Source: Trichuris trichiura
Taxonomy: Eukaryota; Nematoda; Enoplea; Trichinellida; Trichuridae
DNA length: 64,000 nt
NCBI GenBank assembly: GCA_037903355.1
Contig: JBAJFE010000014.1
Coordinates: forward strand, 3,720,001-3,784,000
Direction of reading: 5' to 3'
Part shown: positions 22,620 through 36,100 of the stretch, one piece after another
How the letters are laid out: every line of letters starts with the position of its first letter
Position numbering within the stretch: position 1 is the first letter of the stretch
Translations under genes and position numbers: made by a program
The notes under the pieces: generated by a model
Databases searched by the model: none
What the model saw: only the letters and a program-made list of their open reading frames with translations
What the model was told of the DNA's origin: nothing

Positions 22620-25600
22620 ACAAATTAATTCGAAAACAATGAACTTGTTCTGAAGTAAAGTTTCTTGTCAGGCTGTCTGTGAAAATGAAGCAGCCTTCAT
22701 AATAATAAAAAATCACCAAGAAAATGGTATTCCAAATGTGCCCTAAACCTTTTATGTGCGTTGAGAGTTTCTGTTCTAGTAATTCGGTCGTCTGTATTAA
22801 GTATCCATTATCTGGGGGTTTGTGCCGTTTATCAGTGTTTCTCGCTAAAGTCATTTTGCCTTGTCATCAGTTTGGTTCTTTTCCTGGCAAATCAGCATGT
22901 GCAGTAGGGATTGTGTTAATAATAGCCTTTTGTCGTAGTATTCGTATTATCAATAAGAAAGAAGGTAGTTACAGCTATTTTTTTAAGAAGAAAAAATAAT
23001 GAAAATAATTGAATGTTGGGCAATGCAACGCAAGCGTGCCAACAATATCAGCGCTGATGTTAAAAAAGCGAACGTAGTGAGCGACTTAATGCTGAGTGTA
23101 TCTGAGCGTTCGTGTCTACGCTCATAATAAAGCTTACTTCATAAAAACCTGTTGATTACTCATAAACGGCATTTCTTGAGTGATTGGAGTTTTGAGAGGT
23201 AATTCAACTTAAGTTTCAATTGCAAGAGACGTTCATTCTGCAGAGAATGAATTGTACCGATTTTCTCCGCTGACAGTACTACCTTGCTACGATTGACATC
23301 CCGAGTGAGTTAAGTTCGCTGGAGCAGCACCTGCAGGTACTGTTTAAACAATGCAAGAAGGGCAAACAGAGCACCTCACAAAGTCGCAGGGATTCACAAA
23401 TGCACACAGGCGTAGGCTGTTTAATAATGAACATGGCTAGATTCATCAGTCGCTTCGGCTTGTTTTTGTCCTGATTGAGCTCTGATTGGCGCAGCCAGGC
23501 TTTTTAAGCAAGCTCAAATGAGGAGAGCGTCATTTATGGTCAGACAGTCCTGGAAGATCATTCGTCTCTTCTGGCTTATGCGGATTCTAAGTAGTAGTGC
23601 CGCAGGTCACTGATATTGGGTAACCTGCTCCCTGCTACTTAAGATCCTTGAAGCCCTTCTTCAACAGCGGCCATCTAGACAAAGTCTACGCGCTACCCTG
23701 AAGAAGGAGAAGCTAGTGAGTTGGACTAACTTATTAATTGATGTAGTGGTACGTACTGGAAGTTCAAAATGCAGGCATAAATGAATTATACAGGGCAGTA
23801 TCATGTTGACTAATTTGAAACAATACAAATATTTTTCACTAAATCCATGTGCAGGCTTAAGTATCCCATTACTATAGCACACATTAAAATTTTTCTAATC
23901 AGAGTTGACCAGAGAACCTTTCTTAACAAGCTGGTATTCGATTATTAGGAAAATGGAATCCGTGTACTCCACAGTCAGGTCGTTCAGCCCAACTGATTTA
24001 TGCTGCTGATACACGATTGCGCAGTCAGGCACATGATAATTCAGTCTAGTGCTTTTTGTATCTCCTGTCAGACTTGCTAGCATATCGGGTAACTACGTGA
24101 AAGCAACTGATATCAAAACTGTTCGAGTTAATGACCAGCAAAGGTCATTCGAGGAAAAGGAATTTCACTTTCAAACGTGATCAACGATACAGCCCACAGC
24201 CAAACGACCTGGCCAAATATCGTAGGCTCCACAGAATTGATTCAAAATTTGAGTGAAAAATAGATGTTCTTTCACCCAGAAAGTTGGAAGATTTTGATTT
24301 AGCCATATCTTTAAGCGAATGTGGTTCCCTTTAGTGGCCTTCAGCAAATACAGTTAAACAAAAATGTTTCGCGCAGTTTAAGCATATAACGTGCATTAGA
24401 GGTGTATACATAATAGGTAGAGTTTGAAGCATTCTCCCTCTTCCCATTTATCTGCTAAAAAGCGCTGATCATTACAGCAGTAGTCGTACCAGTGCGTTTT
24501 TCATTAGCCAGAATCTTTGACGCGCAACAGTCTTCTTGCCATGCAAGTTCAACTAAACGTGGAAGGTAAATATTCACCGCTGCCGTTCGTATTCAGCGGC
24601 AGACTGCTTTATGCGGTCTGCTAATTGTAAATTTAAATCCCCGTCAGCAGCAACCGTGCAGGGGTTTTATTATTGACTGACGCGATAGTAAAGCTGAGTT
24701 CAGTCGACCTGCAAACAGTGTTCACTCAGGTAGCTGTCGACGAATAAACTTCTTTGTTCTAACCCGTACCCCTTGTACAGGTGCTCTAGAAAATATGGCA
24801 GCTACCAGCAACTGTACGGCCACCTTTGACAGTCAGGAAGAACGTTTATTTTCTTCTGGTACACAGGGTTTTCCTCATTCAGATTATTTGAGTAAATCAT
24901 GCCCTTCCAGAAGTTCAAATCAAGATGATTTTGCCCTAAAAACGCAATGTGTTTTAGATTCCTCATCTCAGTTATTTCAGGCAACTTTTCTTATTATGCA
25001 TGACGGCAGCTTTTAAAAGCAAATGTCAATGATGCGCAGAGATCTCGCACAGAAGGACAATTCCCAGTCGAATTAATCTACCTGTTCAACCCTATCCATT
25101 GTTAGTTCATTAATAGTCAGAGTGGAAACTTTGGGTTCAACGTAGAGGACTGTAAGAATCACAGCAATGAAACGAACTGCACTGTTTGCCGTTTGTGCAG
25201 CACTGCTGTGACCATAAGATTGCTGCAACGTTGCCAGAAGGTTTATTTTTGTTCAGATCGTAGCACAGAAACAGAAAGAACCAGCCGACGTTAGCGGCGT
25301 TCACTTAAAATTAGATCGACGTTTGCTACACTAAAATGCGTTCAAAACTGTCAGATCTCAAAAGAGAGAGAAAATGCTTTAATTGGCTAAATTTTTGGTC
25401 AGCTGAAACGCCTACATTAGTAATTAACCTTCGGAATTGTAGATGAATGCCTGACATTGCTGTGCAGTGATACCGCTGAGATTATCTGAAGTAAGCTTTT
25501 AGAGCAGTACATTTGAAGTTAGAAACAGGAATATGACAGAGCGTCCCCGGCTCACGCGTGACAGCTGCTTTTTGAAATTAAAGTTGAAAACTTCTACGGC

Positions 25601-27138
25601 AGTTTAAGAGTAACATAAACACGGGAGTTTTTCAAAAAGCTACTGCAAAACGGTGCAACTCGTAGCTGGGTCTTAATGAAGTCAAAACATATTTAAACAT
25701 GTTTCTGTCAACCCTGAACTTGTACAGAAAGATTTCATTCTTTTAAAAAGCGCTTAAAGTAAGCTTTTATTCCATGACGTGGGAAAGCATTGTTTGAAGT
25801 CAGAACTGACGTTAACTTTCTGGCCAAGAAAAATGCTCAAAGCTTTGCAGTATGCTCGTGCAGATGCTGTTCCATTTAACTCAGGTTTTTGGATGGATAA
25901 AGCATTTCAGCCGTATCAGAGGGGTTATAGGAAACAGACCAAGGGGGAAGTCATGCTTGTAGCAAATGTGAAAGGTGGCTCTTAAGCGCAATATGGTGAA
26001 AACATATGGCCCAATTATGATCGCTAGTAAGGTTTAAATCTTTTCTGGTTCAATAATTTCAACGAGTAGGAATCGTAGACTGGGCATGTTTGCAGTTTGT
26101 TGGGTTCCAAACGCGTTGTGCGAGGACCACTTAAACCAGAGGGACAAACATTCTGTAGCACTTTTGTCAAAACTGGGACAAATGAGCCAGTTTTTTCAAT
26201 CGTCAACCGGCAGAATCCAGTGCGCAGAGTTCAATCCAAGCAACAGCTACCGAAGGGACCAGTAGGGTAAGTGAACTTCAAAACAAAGAAGTTTTATATT
26301 AATTAAGAAGACAATGGTAACGGTTTTTGGCACACAAATGGAATAGACTTTTCGAAGGACGGAAATGACTTTTCGAAGGACAGAAAACAGTCACCGAAAG
26401 CGTATTACAAAGCATTTCTGCAAAACGTGGAGACTACTTCAGCCAAAACCGGCGAGCGAAGTCGCACTGCAGACTTCTGTTCCGTCGCGATAACTTTCTG
26501 ATAACACCAGTGAGGGAGCTATACCGTCTTGGCCTTGCTCCCTAAAGCCCTTTTCCGTTTCCACAGCTGAAAGAACACTTGAAGCGAGTACCCTTTAAGT
26601 TTCTGGATGACGCGAGAAAAGCAGTTTCAACGTTCTGCAATGCATAGCCTCTAGTCATTGCACTCACACAGGATTTTCTCTGCGCACCAAGTTTACAAAA
26701 CTGGCATGATTTGATACAGCTTCTGTCTCACTGAAAAACTAAAGCTTTCATAAATGAGGCTTTCATATTTTTAAATGCATTTGCTGTGATGCTCCGTGTT
26801 CATAATTGCAGCATGTTTTGTTACATCTATGGTTTACCTGACATTTCAGCTTCCGCTTGGTTCGTTTCGTCTCACATATTCCTGCTAGAAACAACTGCAC
26901 CGTGAATAACGCCGAACTCGTTAAATGATAAGTAAAGAAACGCCTGAGCGAATATGCTAAAAACGAGATAAAAAGTTTTTCCGACTTCCTGCAATTTGCA
27001 CACGTCTTGTCTAAATTCGCCAAAATGAATGTTAATTTCTGTTGCAAAGAAATTATTCTAAATCTCAAAGCCTTGAACGAGCTAAAATTATACGTAAGAT
27101 ATACAAGCCTCCCCCAAACGACATTTGTGCTTAGCACA
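22620..27138. other. No recognised gene
   Basis: Open frames such as 24795-25016 (serine-rich, ATG context) and 25779-25985 have no recognised domain. No RNA gene or transposon end was seen. Confidence 0.35.
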
Positions 27139-27146
27139 GTATAAAG

Positions 27147-27635
27147 CAGTGATGGAGAACCTTTTGCCGCCGCGGGCCGTTCAGACCATTCGCGGACCGT
27201 ACGGAATTCTCAACTGAAAAGCGTAGCCTGCTTTGTTTGCAAGTACGTTCATTCAAGTCAACCCTCTAACAAAGCAATAAGGTGAGATAAGAATAATACT
27301 TCCTGTCGGTAAACGGCCAATGGTTCACACTACCGATGCACACTGCAGTGCCGTCTACTGCTTGCCTCTGAAAATTGACGACCTCAGTTTGCCAACAGGG
27401 AGCCGAGAGCAAGACAGTCAGTCCTCTAGCCAGCCTGATGCTCCCTGCTTGTTATGCAAAATTTATGTTATTACTAGATTCACGTGCAATAAGTTTATCG
27501 CATTTTCAAAAAATAAGCTCCCACAGTCAGATTTCACTGAATCTCGCATGCATGTGCAGTTGCCTCAGCGGGTGGAAAGGAATGCTTTGCGGGCTGGATG
27601 GAATGGTCTCGCGGGCCGGACGTTTCCCACTCCTG
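27147..27635. mobile_element. Non-autonomous hAT-like element with an 8-bp target duplication
   Basis: Flanked by GTATAAAG (27139-27146) and GTATAAGG (27636-27643), 7 of 8 matching. Ends are CAGTGATGGAGAACC on the left, and the complement of CAGGAGTGGGAAACG on the right, followed on both sides by CGCGGGCC-type sequence, as in hAT elements. The 489-bp body encodes no recognisable transposase. Confidence 0.75.
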
Positions 27636-27972
27636 GTATAAGGTTTCAGCGGAAAGATGGCAAGTGCTTCATTGGAGCTGAAGTACTAAAACGCTTACAT
27701 AGAACGTTCAAACTATTCAAGTTACAAAGAGTATAATGAATATAATATGTGAAAGAATGAAGGGCATTAAAAAGAAAATCTACGATTATTTTTTGCTTGA
27801 TTTTATTGGAAACCTCAGCTCTACTGTTAACCTTTTGTGCTGCCCATTTTCGGTAAACCTTCGGCACTACTGGCCGCGCAGACCTCTGCTAAATCATCAG
27901 CTCGCTACGATGACTGACAAAAGAGCATGCACCAATCATGTTACTCGATCCCCTAAACGTAATCTCAAAATA

Positions 27973-28159
27973 CAGTAAAACCCCCGTAAGTTGACCACCC
28001 GACGGACTGGGAAAAACTGGTCAACATAGGAGGTGATCAACATATAGGAAGTTGGCATAAGTGGCTCAGATAACGTGCGGACAAATCAACTGGCCAAAAT
28101 TCGGTCAACTTAGGGAGGTGGTCACCATATAGGAGTGGTCAACTTCAGGGGTTTTACTG
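27973..28159. mobile_element. pogo/Tigger-like MITE with TA duplication
   Basis: TA, then CAGTAAAACCCCCGTAAGTT on the left; the right end is the complement of CAGTAAAACCCCTGAAGTTG followed by TA. 187 bp, no coding capacity. Subterminal repeats of GGTCAAC and CATATAGGA lie inside. Confidence 0.88.
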
Positions 28160-28161
28160 TA

Positions 28162-29024
28162 CAAGGTTTGCGCATTCTTTAAGCTTAGGCAAGGGCAGAA
28201 TAGGATGGCGGCGAAAATGCATGTCAGCAATCATGTTGTTTCCTTACTTAAACACAGGACTAAACGTAAGTCTTATGTTTGGATCGCTTTCTACGAAAAT
28301 AGATGGTTGGCGTTGGAGCGCCAGCTGAGAAGTCGTCGAAAACGAACATCATGATAGGTCACGCATCCATAATCACTAAACAGGAAATTTTCCAGTTAGT
28401 TTAGTAAACATAAAGTCTATGATTATAAATCTCATTGCACTGATATCTTTCTTATATTATATGTTAGAACGGTTTTATCTTCAACGGATTGTCTCCAATG
28501 ACTTAGTGCCCACAATTACCATGACTGCTCATTTATGCTGTTTTGTGCACTAAACAGGTGTCTTCACGGTCAGCTAAATGTGTGCTGCTTCAAGATGTTT
28601 TCTAGGAAGAAGGTCGTAATGCAGTTTCACGATCTTTTGGTCGAATAAATTAGCAAATTCTGTTTTCAGTTATGGTGCAACTTTCAGCTGGCATAGACAC
28701 ATCAAAGAATTGCATTGTTTAACTTCATCGGAAGTTGTATAAGTTACCAGAGAATGTACAACAACAACAACAACAACCAATTTACTGTTTTATTCCATGA
28801 AATGGTCTAGCTTGACTTTAACTTAATGCCATCCCTTCGCGTATAGCTTCTCAATGGTAAAAAAAATCTCTCTTTTAAATCTTTTTACTTCGACGGTGAG
28901 CATCGTTCGACATGTTACACAATGAACTATGCTTCCTACGCGTGAATTAAAATGATGAAAATGTATTCAGCAATATTTTAATATTGGAAGAATCAGGAAG
29001 TTTCAAAAATTCAAATTGAACAGA
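28162..29024. other. No recognised gene; downstream of troponin I
   Basis: AT-rich, with a short (CAA)n run at about 28758. It would contain the 3' flank of the troponin I gene. Confidence 0.4.
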
Positions 29025-32000
29025 TCATTTCTTCACCCATTCTGGTTCACTACCTTCTTTCTGAAAGCAAAAGACATCTATAAGGGCTTTAACAAGTCAT
29101 AAATGCCAAATACCTCAACGTCGAAAGCATACTTGTTAACTTGAACAGATTTTAACTGGCTTCGATAGTCCACTTGTTGCTTAGTAGTCATTTCCAGCTT
29201 GGCAAACCTATGCATAGGTAAAAAGCTCGACAGTTTTGATTGGAATACAAATGGCCAACCACCACCACCACCATCAACACCGTGAGAATATAGAAAATCT
29301 ATGCTAATAGAGGCCAGTAGGGGAAAAGCAAATAAAAAAATAAAATAAGCAGTAAGATAAAATAGCGAAAGAAAATTGGGCTTCATTATTACAAAGGAGT
29401 TTAAGAGCTTAAAACGTGTAGGTAAAACACAGAAGATTCGGCTGTAAAGGTAAATGACACTGCAGTGATCATATTCATATTATTATCGTGATGCAGCAGC
29501 AATCTATTCTTCGCTGTCAGCTTCAGTCGTCTTCTTTTCCTAAGATGAGCGGAAATATCCATTAATCACCGAAGTGTAAAGTAAGAGAATTAGGAAAGAG
29601 CTGAGTCAATAATATGTATAGGTGAACTACATGAATGTTATTCAACTATCGCATAGTTACAGAAATTGCACCTCTTTCTTGTCAATTTTCAGCGCATCCA
29701 AGTTCCATTTGTCTGTCTTCACTTGACGAAGATTTTCACGGAAATTGAATTGCTCAGGAGGCTTCTTGTGGAACTTAGCGAACCTGATAAAATCCATTTT
29801 GTTTGAACAATGTCAGGCTGACTCTCACAAATTCCATACACTTCAGGTTGCTTTCACACATTAACACGACAAATGCACAGTTACTTTGAACGCACAGCAA
29901 AGAAGCGTCGCTGCAATCGCTTTATACACATATCATTTCCAGAGTATTAAAATCGCTGAGAGTTAACTCTGGTAGAGTTGCAGTTAGCGGGAGAACGTAT
30001 TAATATAACGTAAATGGAAAGGAAGGAGAAAAGCACACCAACGCGATAGTTCGTTTTAGGCTTAGCAAAGTCGATTAAGCAGCTTCTCATGACTAGCGCA
30101 AACATAATCAGTAGATATGAGCTTAAGAATTCTGGGAAAACGATGTCCAATTTTCCTATTCGTCTAAAGCTTCCAGTGCAAGTTTGTATCATCAAGTTCA
30201 ATGAGCATCAACCGAGTCAGAGGGTCGATTTAAGAGGCGATCACCTTTTTTGCTGACCTGAGCTGCCCATTCCGGAGGTTTCTGAAGAAATCGTTAGAAT
30301 GAGAAAATGTCGGTTATTGTTGGAGTAGAGACCGCTGAACGGCTTTACGTTCTCAGCGTCTCAGTCAAATATGAAGCATATGTATGCTATTACAGTATTG
30401 TAGTACACACCTCTTCTTTTTCCTTTTTCAACTCTTCGGTGACATCTTTTTTGACGATCTTCAAGTTAGCACGGAAGTCAATTTTGTCTTCCTTCTTTTT
30501 CTCGGCAATCTTTTTAAACCTGAGCAACGACTGCATCTTAAACCTGCTTAAATGAATTTTCGACCATGCTGGCCTTCTTCCTCAAGCAAACCTACGGCAG
30601 CGCCTACGGAGAGCATAAAGCCGATTTACATTTGTATTTCTAAATCGTTCAAAGCTTTCAGTCTTCATCTCTAATTCCTGTGATATGCTAAAAGCTGGAT
30701 TCGAAATCGCAGCGAAGCGCTAAACCCTAACTGAATTGTTCTACTTTCGCTACACTTGAGGCGAAAAAGAAGGCAGTACCTTGGTAATATTCACAACCGC
30801 CGATTAGTGTAAGTGCGCCATGTAAGCTAATCGGCATATTTTGAAGGCTGAGAGCTTTTTGAGCATGCCGAAAAACGGATGCAACATGCCTGGTGCTGTA
30901 TTACAAACTATCCGTGCTGTCACTTACTTATTGTCGTACTTGGACACTTTTTTCAGTGTCGGCTTCACGCTACAACAGAATTTTCAACTCTCAAGGCTTT
31001 CGCAATGATGCTTTGCTAAAGGAACTTACAATTTGCCTCGAAGGTCGTTCACTTGAATGGTCAACTCGTTAATCTAGCAAAGCAAAGTAGTCTGAAACTG
31101 GTTACTCCGCGAAAGGCGTTAAAGCAACAAACCTCAAAATCCTTCTGACGCACGCTGTATTCGAGATCGTATTTTAGCTCTTCTAGTTCTGATATTTTCT
31201 TCAAAAATTCACTCGCTATTTTTTCCAGCTCGCCTAAAGGAAAATAAAGATGTTCAAAATGAATTCATATGACAGGGATAGTCTGCTGCTGAAAGTCAGG
31301 AACATCAGCCTTTTAGTCTTACGATACAGCTACCAGACAAACTTACCGTTAAATTTTATTAATGCATGTGACTTTTGTATGTCTGACGTAAATCCTTACT
31401 TAAACGTTTTATTCCCAAAGAGCTGCTATACCTAGTTATAGGAAAATTATTTATCGCTAGGGTTTTGACGACAGGGAGAGTGAAGCACATGGCCATTCTC
31501 TGCGGCTCCATTCCGGACGAAAATTAAGTAAAGAGCTCGCTTAGTAAACATTAGAGAATGTAATTAATGTGAAGCAAGGAATTTTTATTCCACTGAAACA
31601 TAGAATTCATATGCGCTCAACAAACATGATTTCGAAGCAATCCAGTGATACGAAATAAGCTTGAATCTGATAACGCTTTAGCAAATGAAGTTAGATGACG
31701 ACATCAAATACTGTTGAGGATATAACAGATAGATGTACATTTTACTGCCGTGGGTTTAATGGTTGCTGGGCGTGACGCAAAGAAAAACAGATGTCTGTCC
31801 AGACGCAATATACTCAGGCGCCCTTATGTAAATCAACCGTCTTCAGCAAAAATGGACATTGAACAGGATGTCAGAAATGCTACTATTCCGTAGTGGAACC
31901 AGGAAATTTCCAAAAGTTTCATGAAAATTTTGGGCAAGCGATGAATCCTTCATCGACGACTGATGGCGACCATAATGGCAAAATTTTACGTCGAAAATTG

Positions 32001-33158
32001 ATGTTTAAGACTGGTAAAATTAATGCAAGATTTATACAGTGAAATGCTGACTGCATTTCAGACCCTGCGATGTGGTCAGTTCAGTGTGGCCACAAGGATA
32101 GCTTCAACATCACAAATAAATTTTCTAAGCTAAACGTTTTCATGCTGCTGCATTAGTTAGTGTCAACTCTCTTAAGTATTCTCCAACTCATTTGAGAATA
32201 CACCTTCAACTCTCTTCCTCGCTAATACAATGGCGACAACCTTAAAGAATGCGTCTCTAATAGGGGAACTGTTTCAAGGGTGAAGTTCTAGTTCACGCCT
32301 GGAGTGACCGCACCTATGCCTCGCTAGAAACCGACCTAGAGCGTTCCGAAAGCTTCTGAAAACGTTTAGCCTTTGTTCTGCAGGTTTTTAGAGCAACTGA
32401 CCATCCACCCACTGGTTGAGCAATTGTTTTTGGTTTGCATACGAGGCTGATTACAAAAACAGAGCGTAAAAAGCTGTGAAAAAGCTTCATCTACGGGTAG
32501 TGGCAATGCGGTCAGAACGGCAAGAAGCAGCATTTTTCAGGGTAACGCTTACTCTGATTGTTTATGGTATCCACATTTGGCAGCGGCAAAATGCGTTCTT
32601 CGAGGATGCGCTGCCGTTCCTGTTCTTTCAATAACTGCTGCTGTTTGAGATCTTCTGCAGCTTTCTTCATCAACAATTGCTAAAAGACGATTCATCAGAA
32701 GCTGTCCCAATTTGATAGTTACATTAATGATATGAAAAATCAGGAAGAAAAATTAAACTTCTGGTGCAATAGTACTCACACGAAGTTTTTTCTTGCGTTC
32801 TGGAGTCAAGAAACCTTTTTTAGCTTTCTTAGCACGGCCTGCCTCTTCCAGGCGCTTTCGCACTTCAGCCTTTTTTCTTTCCCTTTCTTCACGCTTGCGG
32901 CGAGCTTCCTAGTAAGGACAGGTTCTTTTAAAGGGCTCAGTAACGAATGTATGCGAAGAAACTTCTTCCTCGTCGTCTTCAACCTGAGGGCCGCCACCAT
33001 CTCTGTACTGCAGCTCAGGTATATCGCAGGAGTCTTCATCATCATTCTCCTCACTGTGACTATAATATTAGCTACCATTTGGTCAGTTACGAAGCGAGTG
33101 GGCCTCCGTACTTGCCAGCGATATCCAGCACTCCCTCTTCTTCAAAGTATCTTGACAT
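29025..33158 (-). CDS. Troponin I, with three alternative C-terminal exons
   Basis: Inhibitory subunit of the thin-filament troponin complex; binds actin and troponin C in muscle. Constitutive exons in transcript order: 33112-33158 (start ATG 33158, [15 protein letters not shown]), 32963-33053 (acidic insert), 32780-32908 ([20 protein letters not shown] and TPERKKKLR), 32553-32679 ([20 protein letters not shown]), 31133-31233 ([18 protein letters not shown]), 31030-31073 ([14 protein letters not shown]) and 30928-30969. The last gives the inhibitory peptide [13 protein letters not shown]. One of three alternative exons follows: A 30411-30519, B 29672-29783, C 29114-29207. Terminal exon 1 is 29504-29539 ([11 protein letters not shown], stop); terminal exon 2 is 29025-29060 ([11 protein letters not shown], stop). 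Phases agree throughout; products are 241 (A), 242 (B) or 236 (C) residues. The donor of exon 2 (GTTTCT) is weak. Confidence 0.95.
29114..29207 (-). CDS. Troponin I alternative exon C, downstream of terminal exon 1
   Basis: Reads (K)[20 protein letters not shown] then [11 protein letters not shown]. Same AA|G acceptor phase, ends in phase 0 before GTATTT. It lies 3' of the first stop-containing terminal exon and is followed by its own terminal exon (29025-29060, [11 protein letters not shown]), whose tryptophan-containing tail resembles the classical arthropod and nematode troponin I C-terminus. Confidence 0.85.
29672..29783 (-). CDS. Troponin I alternative exon B
   Basis: Reads (K)[20 protein letters not shown] then [17 protein letters not shown]. 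Acceptor ATCAG and the AA|G phase are identical to exon A; it ends in phase 0 before GTGCAA. The core [10 protein letters not shown] is closest to the canonical invertebrate FNFRNQLK-type segment. It would join terminal exon 1. Confidence 0.88.
30411..30519 (-). CDS. Troponin I alternative exon A
   Basis: Reads (K)[20 protein letters not shown] then [16 protein letters not shown]. It begins with one base completing a lysine codon (AA|G) and ends in phase 0 before GTGTGT. Homologous in position and sequence to B and C (core DFRANLK). Most highly charged of the three. It would join terminal exon 1 at 29539. Confidence 0.88.
32285..32440 (-). mobile_element. Degraded PLE-tail-like fragment in a troponin I intron
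   Basis: On the minus strand it reads CAATTGCTCAACC, then a GTGGATGG box and CAGAAGCTTTCGGAACGCTC. These are the same two landmarks as in the hairpin element at 15591-16273. No complete hammerhead-like core remains. Confidence 0.5.
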
Positions 33159-33159
33159 G

Positions 33160-36100
33160 TTGAAAGTCCTAAAAGCGTTGTCGTTTAAACAGTGAGTTGC
33201 TTCATTGAATTAGTAATGCAGTAGAGTAGAGAAGATGCGAATGACAAAGCGCAAATGTAGATGAGTTGGAAACTGTCTCAAACAGCAAATGAGGTTTTTT
33301 TTAAACAATACCAAACTTCAAGCGGATTTTTCCTGAAGTTGCCGACTAGCAGACCTCTATGCTGCCGACACACAAACATGAACCCGTATTTTGTATACAC
33401 GTAATAAACGGGATAATAAGCAAAGCGAATGCAAATATATCGTTCATAGAAAAGCAAGAAGCCACAATCAGAAGCAGTTGGGTACGTTCACTTGGCTTTC
33501 TGTCGCAGCGGAAAGAGTAATGCAGCACTGCTTGCGTTAGAACTAGCTACCTCTATAGTGTATCAGCAGTTGCCTGAGTGAACGCAAGCTGCCTTGAATT
33601 AGTGTTCCAACAGAGTGCGGTGGTGATGAAATCAGAATGAGAGTGAAGAGCTGACGGGTAGCGAGGAAAGCAAGTCTTATCTTTCTTGCCTGCTCGATCA
33701 TGACTTACCACGTGTTCGTGACTTAGAAATAACGGTTGTCCGTTCGAGTAAATGTCAGACTTTGTTAGACAACTGCAGGCGATGCAGAGGCAAGCTAGCT
33801 AGCCAACTGACAGCTGCTAGTTCCCACTAAGCGTAGCTAATTTGCTGAACTATCGATAGCACGTCAAAGATCATAGCTATGAGCTTTCCTCCAGTTTATT
33901 ACCACCGGTTTATTGTTGTCTTCTGCACCACTGTGAGACTATTTTGCCTGCCTCTTCTTTTAATTTCAACTGATTATTTTTCAAAACATTCTCTTGTCAA
34001 TTGATTACTGCGTACCTGCTTTTGATAAACACCCACCAGCTAACTGCTCGATACCAAGTCAGCTTATATCTGTGTAATAACTGACGATATACCATTATGC
34101 ATGCCAGAAAAAAATCATTTTTTTTGTTTTCTAGCGGCTAAAAGTAACTGCTGTTTGAAGCACAATAATTAGCTATGATACACATCCAAAGGGTTTTGAA
34201 TCATGGTAACTGCATAGCATTTGGTATCCTTGTCGGAGCACAGACGTAATGAAAACCAAAGCTGCTCTAATCTTGAAGAAACAAAATCTCCAGTGAGAGT
34301 ATCAAGGAGTGCAGACAGTATTTGCAATTAGAAAAAATGGAATTTTTTTGTTCAACTTTTAGAAAAATAAAGAGAAATATGATATTATACGCACTAAATA
34401 ATGGCTCCAGCCAGAGCAAACAGTTAAATACTAAGGGTGCGTAGACCTGCCTCAGGTAAGCAGTGAAAGATTCATGCAATTTAACTGTTGCAAAGCTGTT
34501 CTTGCTGTCTTTCAGTAAAAAGGGGGCATTTTTTTACAGTTTCTGAAGTGAAGAACCTGCAAAACCAATCCTCTGTTTCCCTTTGTGAACACGGGATAAT
34601 GATTCACCTATTATCATGGCATGAAATTTCTCGCTCACTGCCAACAAGCTACCAGTTAATGAAATAGTTATCGTCATGTCAAGCAAGATTAAGAATGAAA
34701 AGATGGTGAAATAGACGTACGGGATCAGTTACTTTCTTACTGAAGATTCATCAACATAATTCTTTGCAAAATTACTCTCTGGCAATTTTGCAGTACATTA
34801 GCACGAAACCTTCATTTAATTCAAATTGAACAAATCTAGATATTCTGTTTTAATGTTCGATAATCTTAACATTTTTCGATATCACTGACACCCAGTGTTC
34901 AGCAACTCGTTTTGCTGTGAAATCCTCTGTAGCAAAGTTGAAAGCAGCTGTTGTGTAAGTATCACGAAATATGACTGGATTGGACTGCACTAGTTCCTAA
35001 ATGGTTTTTTAAAATAATTTAAAGCATCACGTTTCACTTGAACCATCATGCGCAAACGACAGCTATTTCAGAAATGACTTCTAAGTTTTCATCAGTTCCT
35101 TTCTTATCATAACTGCATTCAGAAGTTAGTTCAGTTGTCTAGGCTCAGCAATACCCAAGCTGGTTTTCATATGTTGCAAAAGCTGGTAAACTGCTACACT
35201 CTATCAACTCTAGGGTTCTTAATCATTTGTTGACCGCACTATTGACGCAACATGCTAGAATGAGTGTGCTACCTCTCCGTTGCTGGTCAGAGAGAAGTAA
35301 AACGTGTTTTGGCAGTGGCAGGTCTCTTGCAGAATGTTTAACAGGGCTTGGCTGTCAGTAATTTTACAACACGCTTATTGGATGAACTTATTGTTCGAAT
35401 AGTGAAACGTCCTGTTCGTAGTCGTTTACAAGGCGACAAGTAACTTTGCTGCTGAAAAGTTTCAGAGGGAAAGCAGCGGTGCTTGGAGCTCCTTCATGTT
35501 TTTACTGGAACATTTGCAGGCGCTGGCCATGAAAAGAAAGTCCAGACGGAGAAGAACACAGCACAGAAGCTTACGCAGTCCGCCTTTGTTATCCGTAGAT
35601 TCATTACGTCACGTTTTGCCTAGGGTAAAGAGTGATTTAACTTGTTAAGGACACTTGCGCATTCCTGGTAAACATGACGCAAGCCAACGTGTTTCTGTAG
35701 GCCTGTATAACTGTGATCTGCAAGAGATTTTTCTTATCTGTACGGATGTTTAGATTGTATACAATTCTGAATCATTTTTAGCACTCTGCTATTTGCCTGC
35801 CTCTGAGTTTCTCAGGTTGCCATCTTGCCTTAGCGTACTGCGAATAAGGAAAAAAGAGAAAAAAAGATGGCATTAAAGCTCCTGTTCTCATTGGTGCCCT
35901 TTTCCTAGGCGTTTATACCTCAAAAGCGTTGTGCTTATTCCGCGTAGTAATACATCCATCAGATGAATGATGCGGATGAATCTTCAAGTGTTCAGTGTCC
36001 ATCTCTCGCGTTAAGTAGTCAGGTCTATGATGCCGCGCTTTACACTGAGCATTGCTGAATATCACCATGGCCTATGCAAACTTTTCTTTGGGCGACAATG

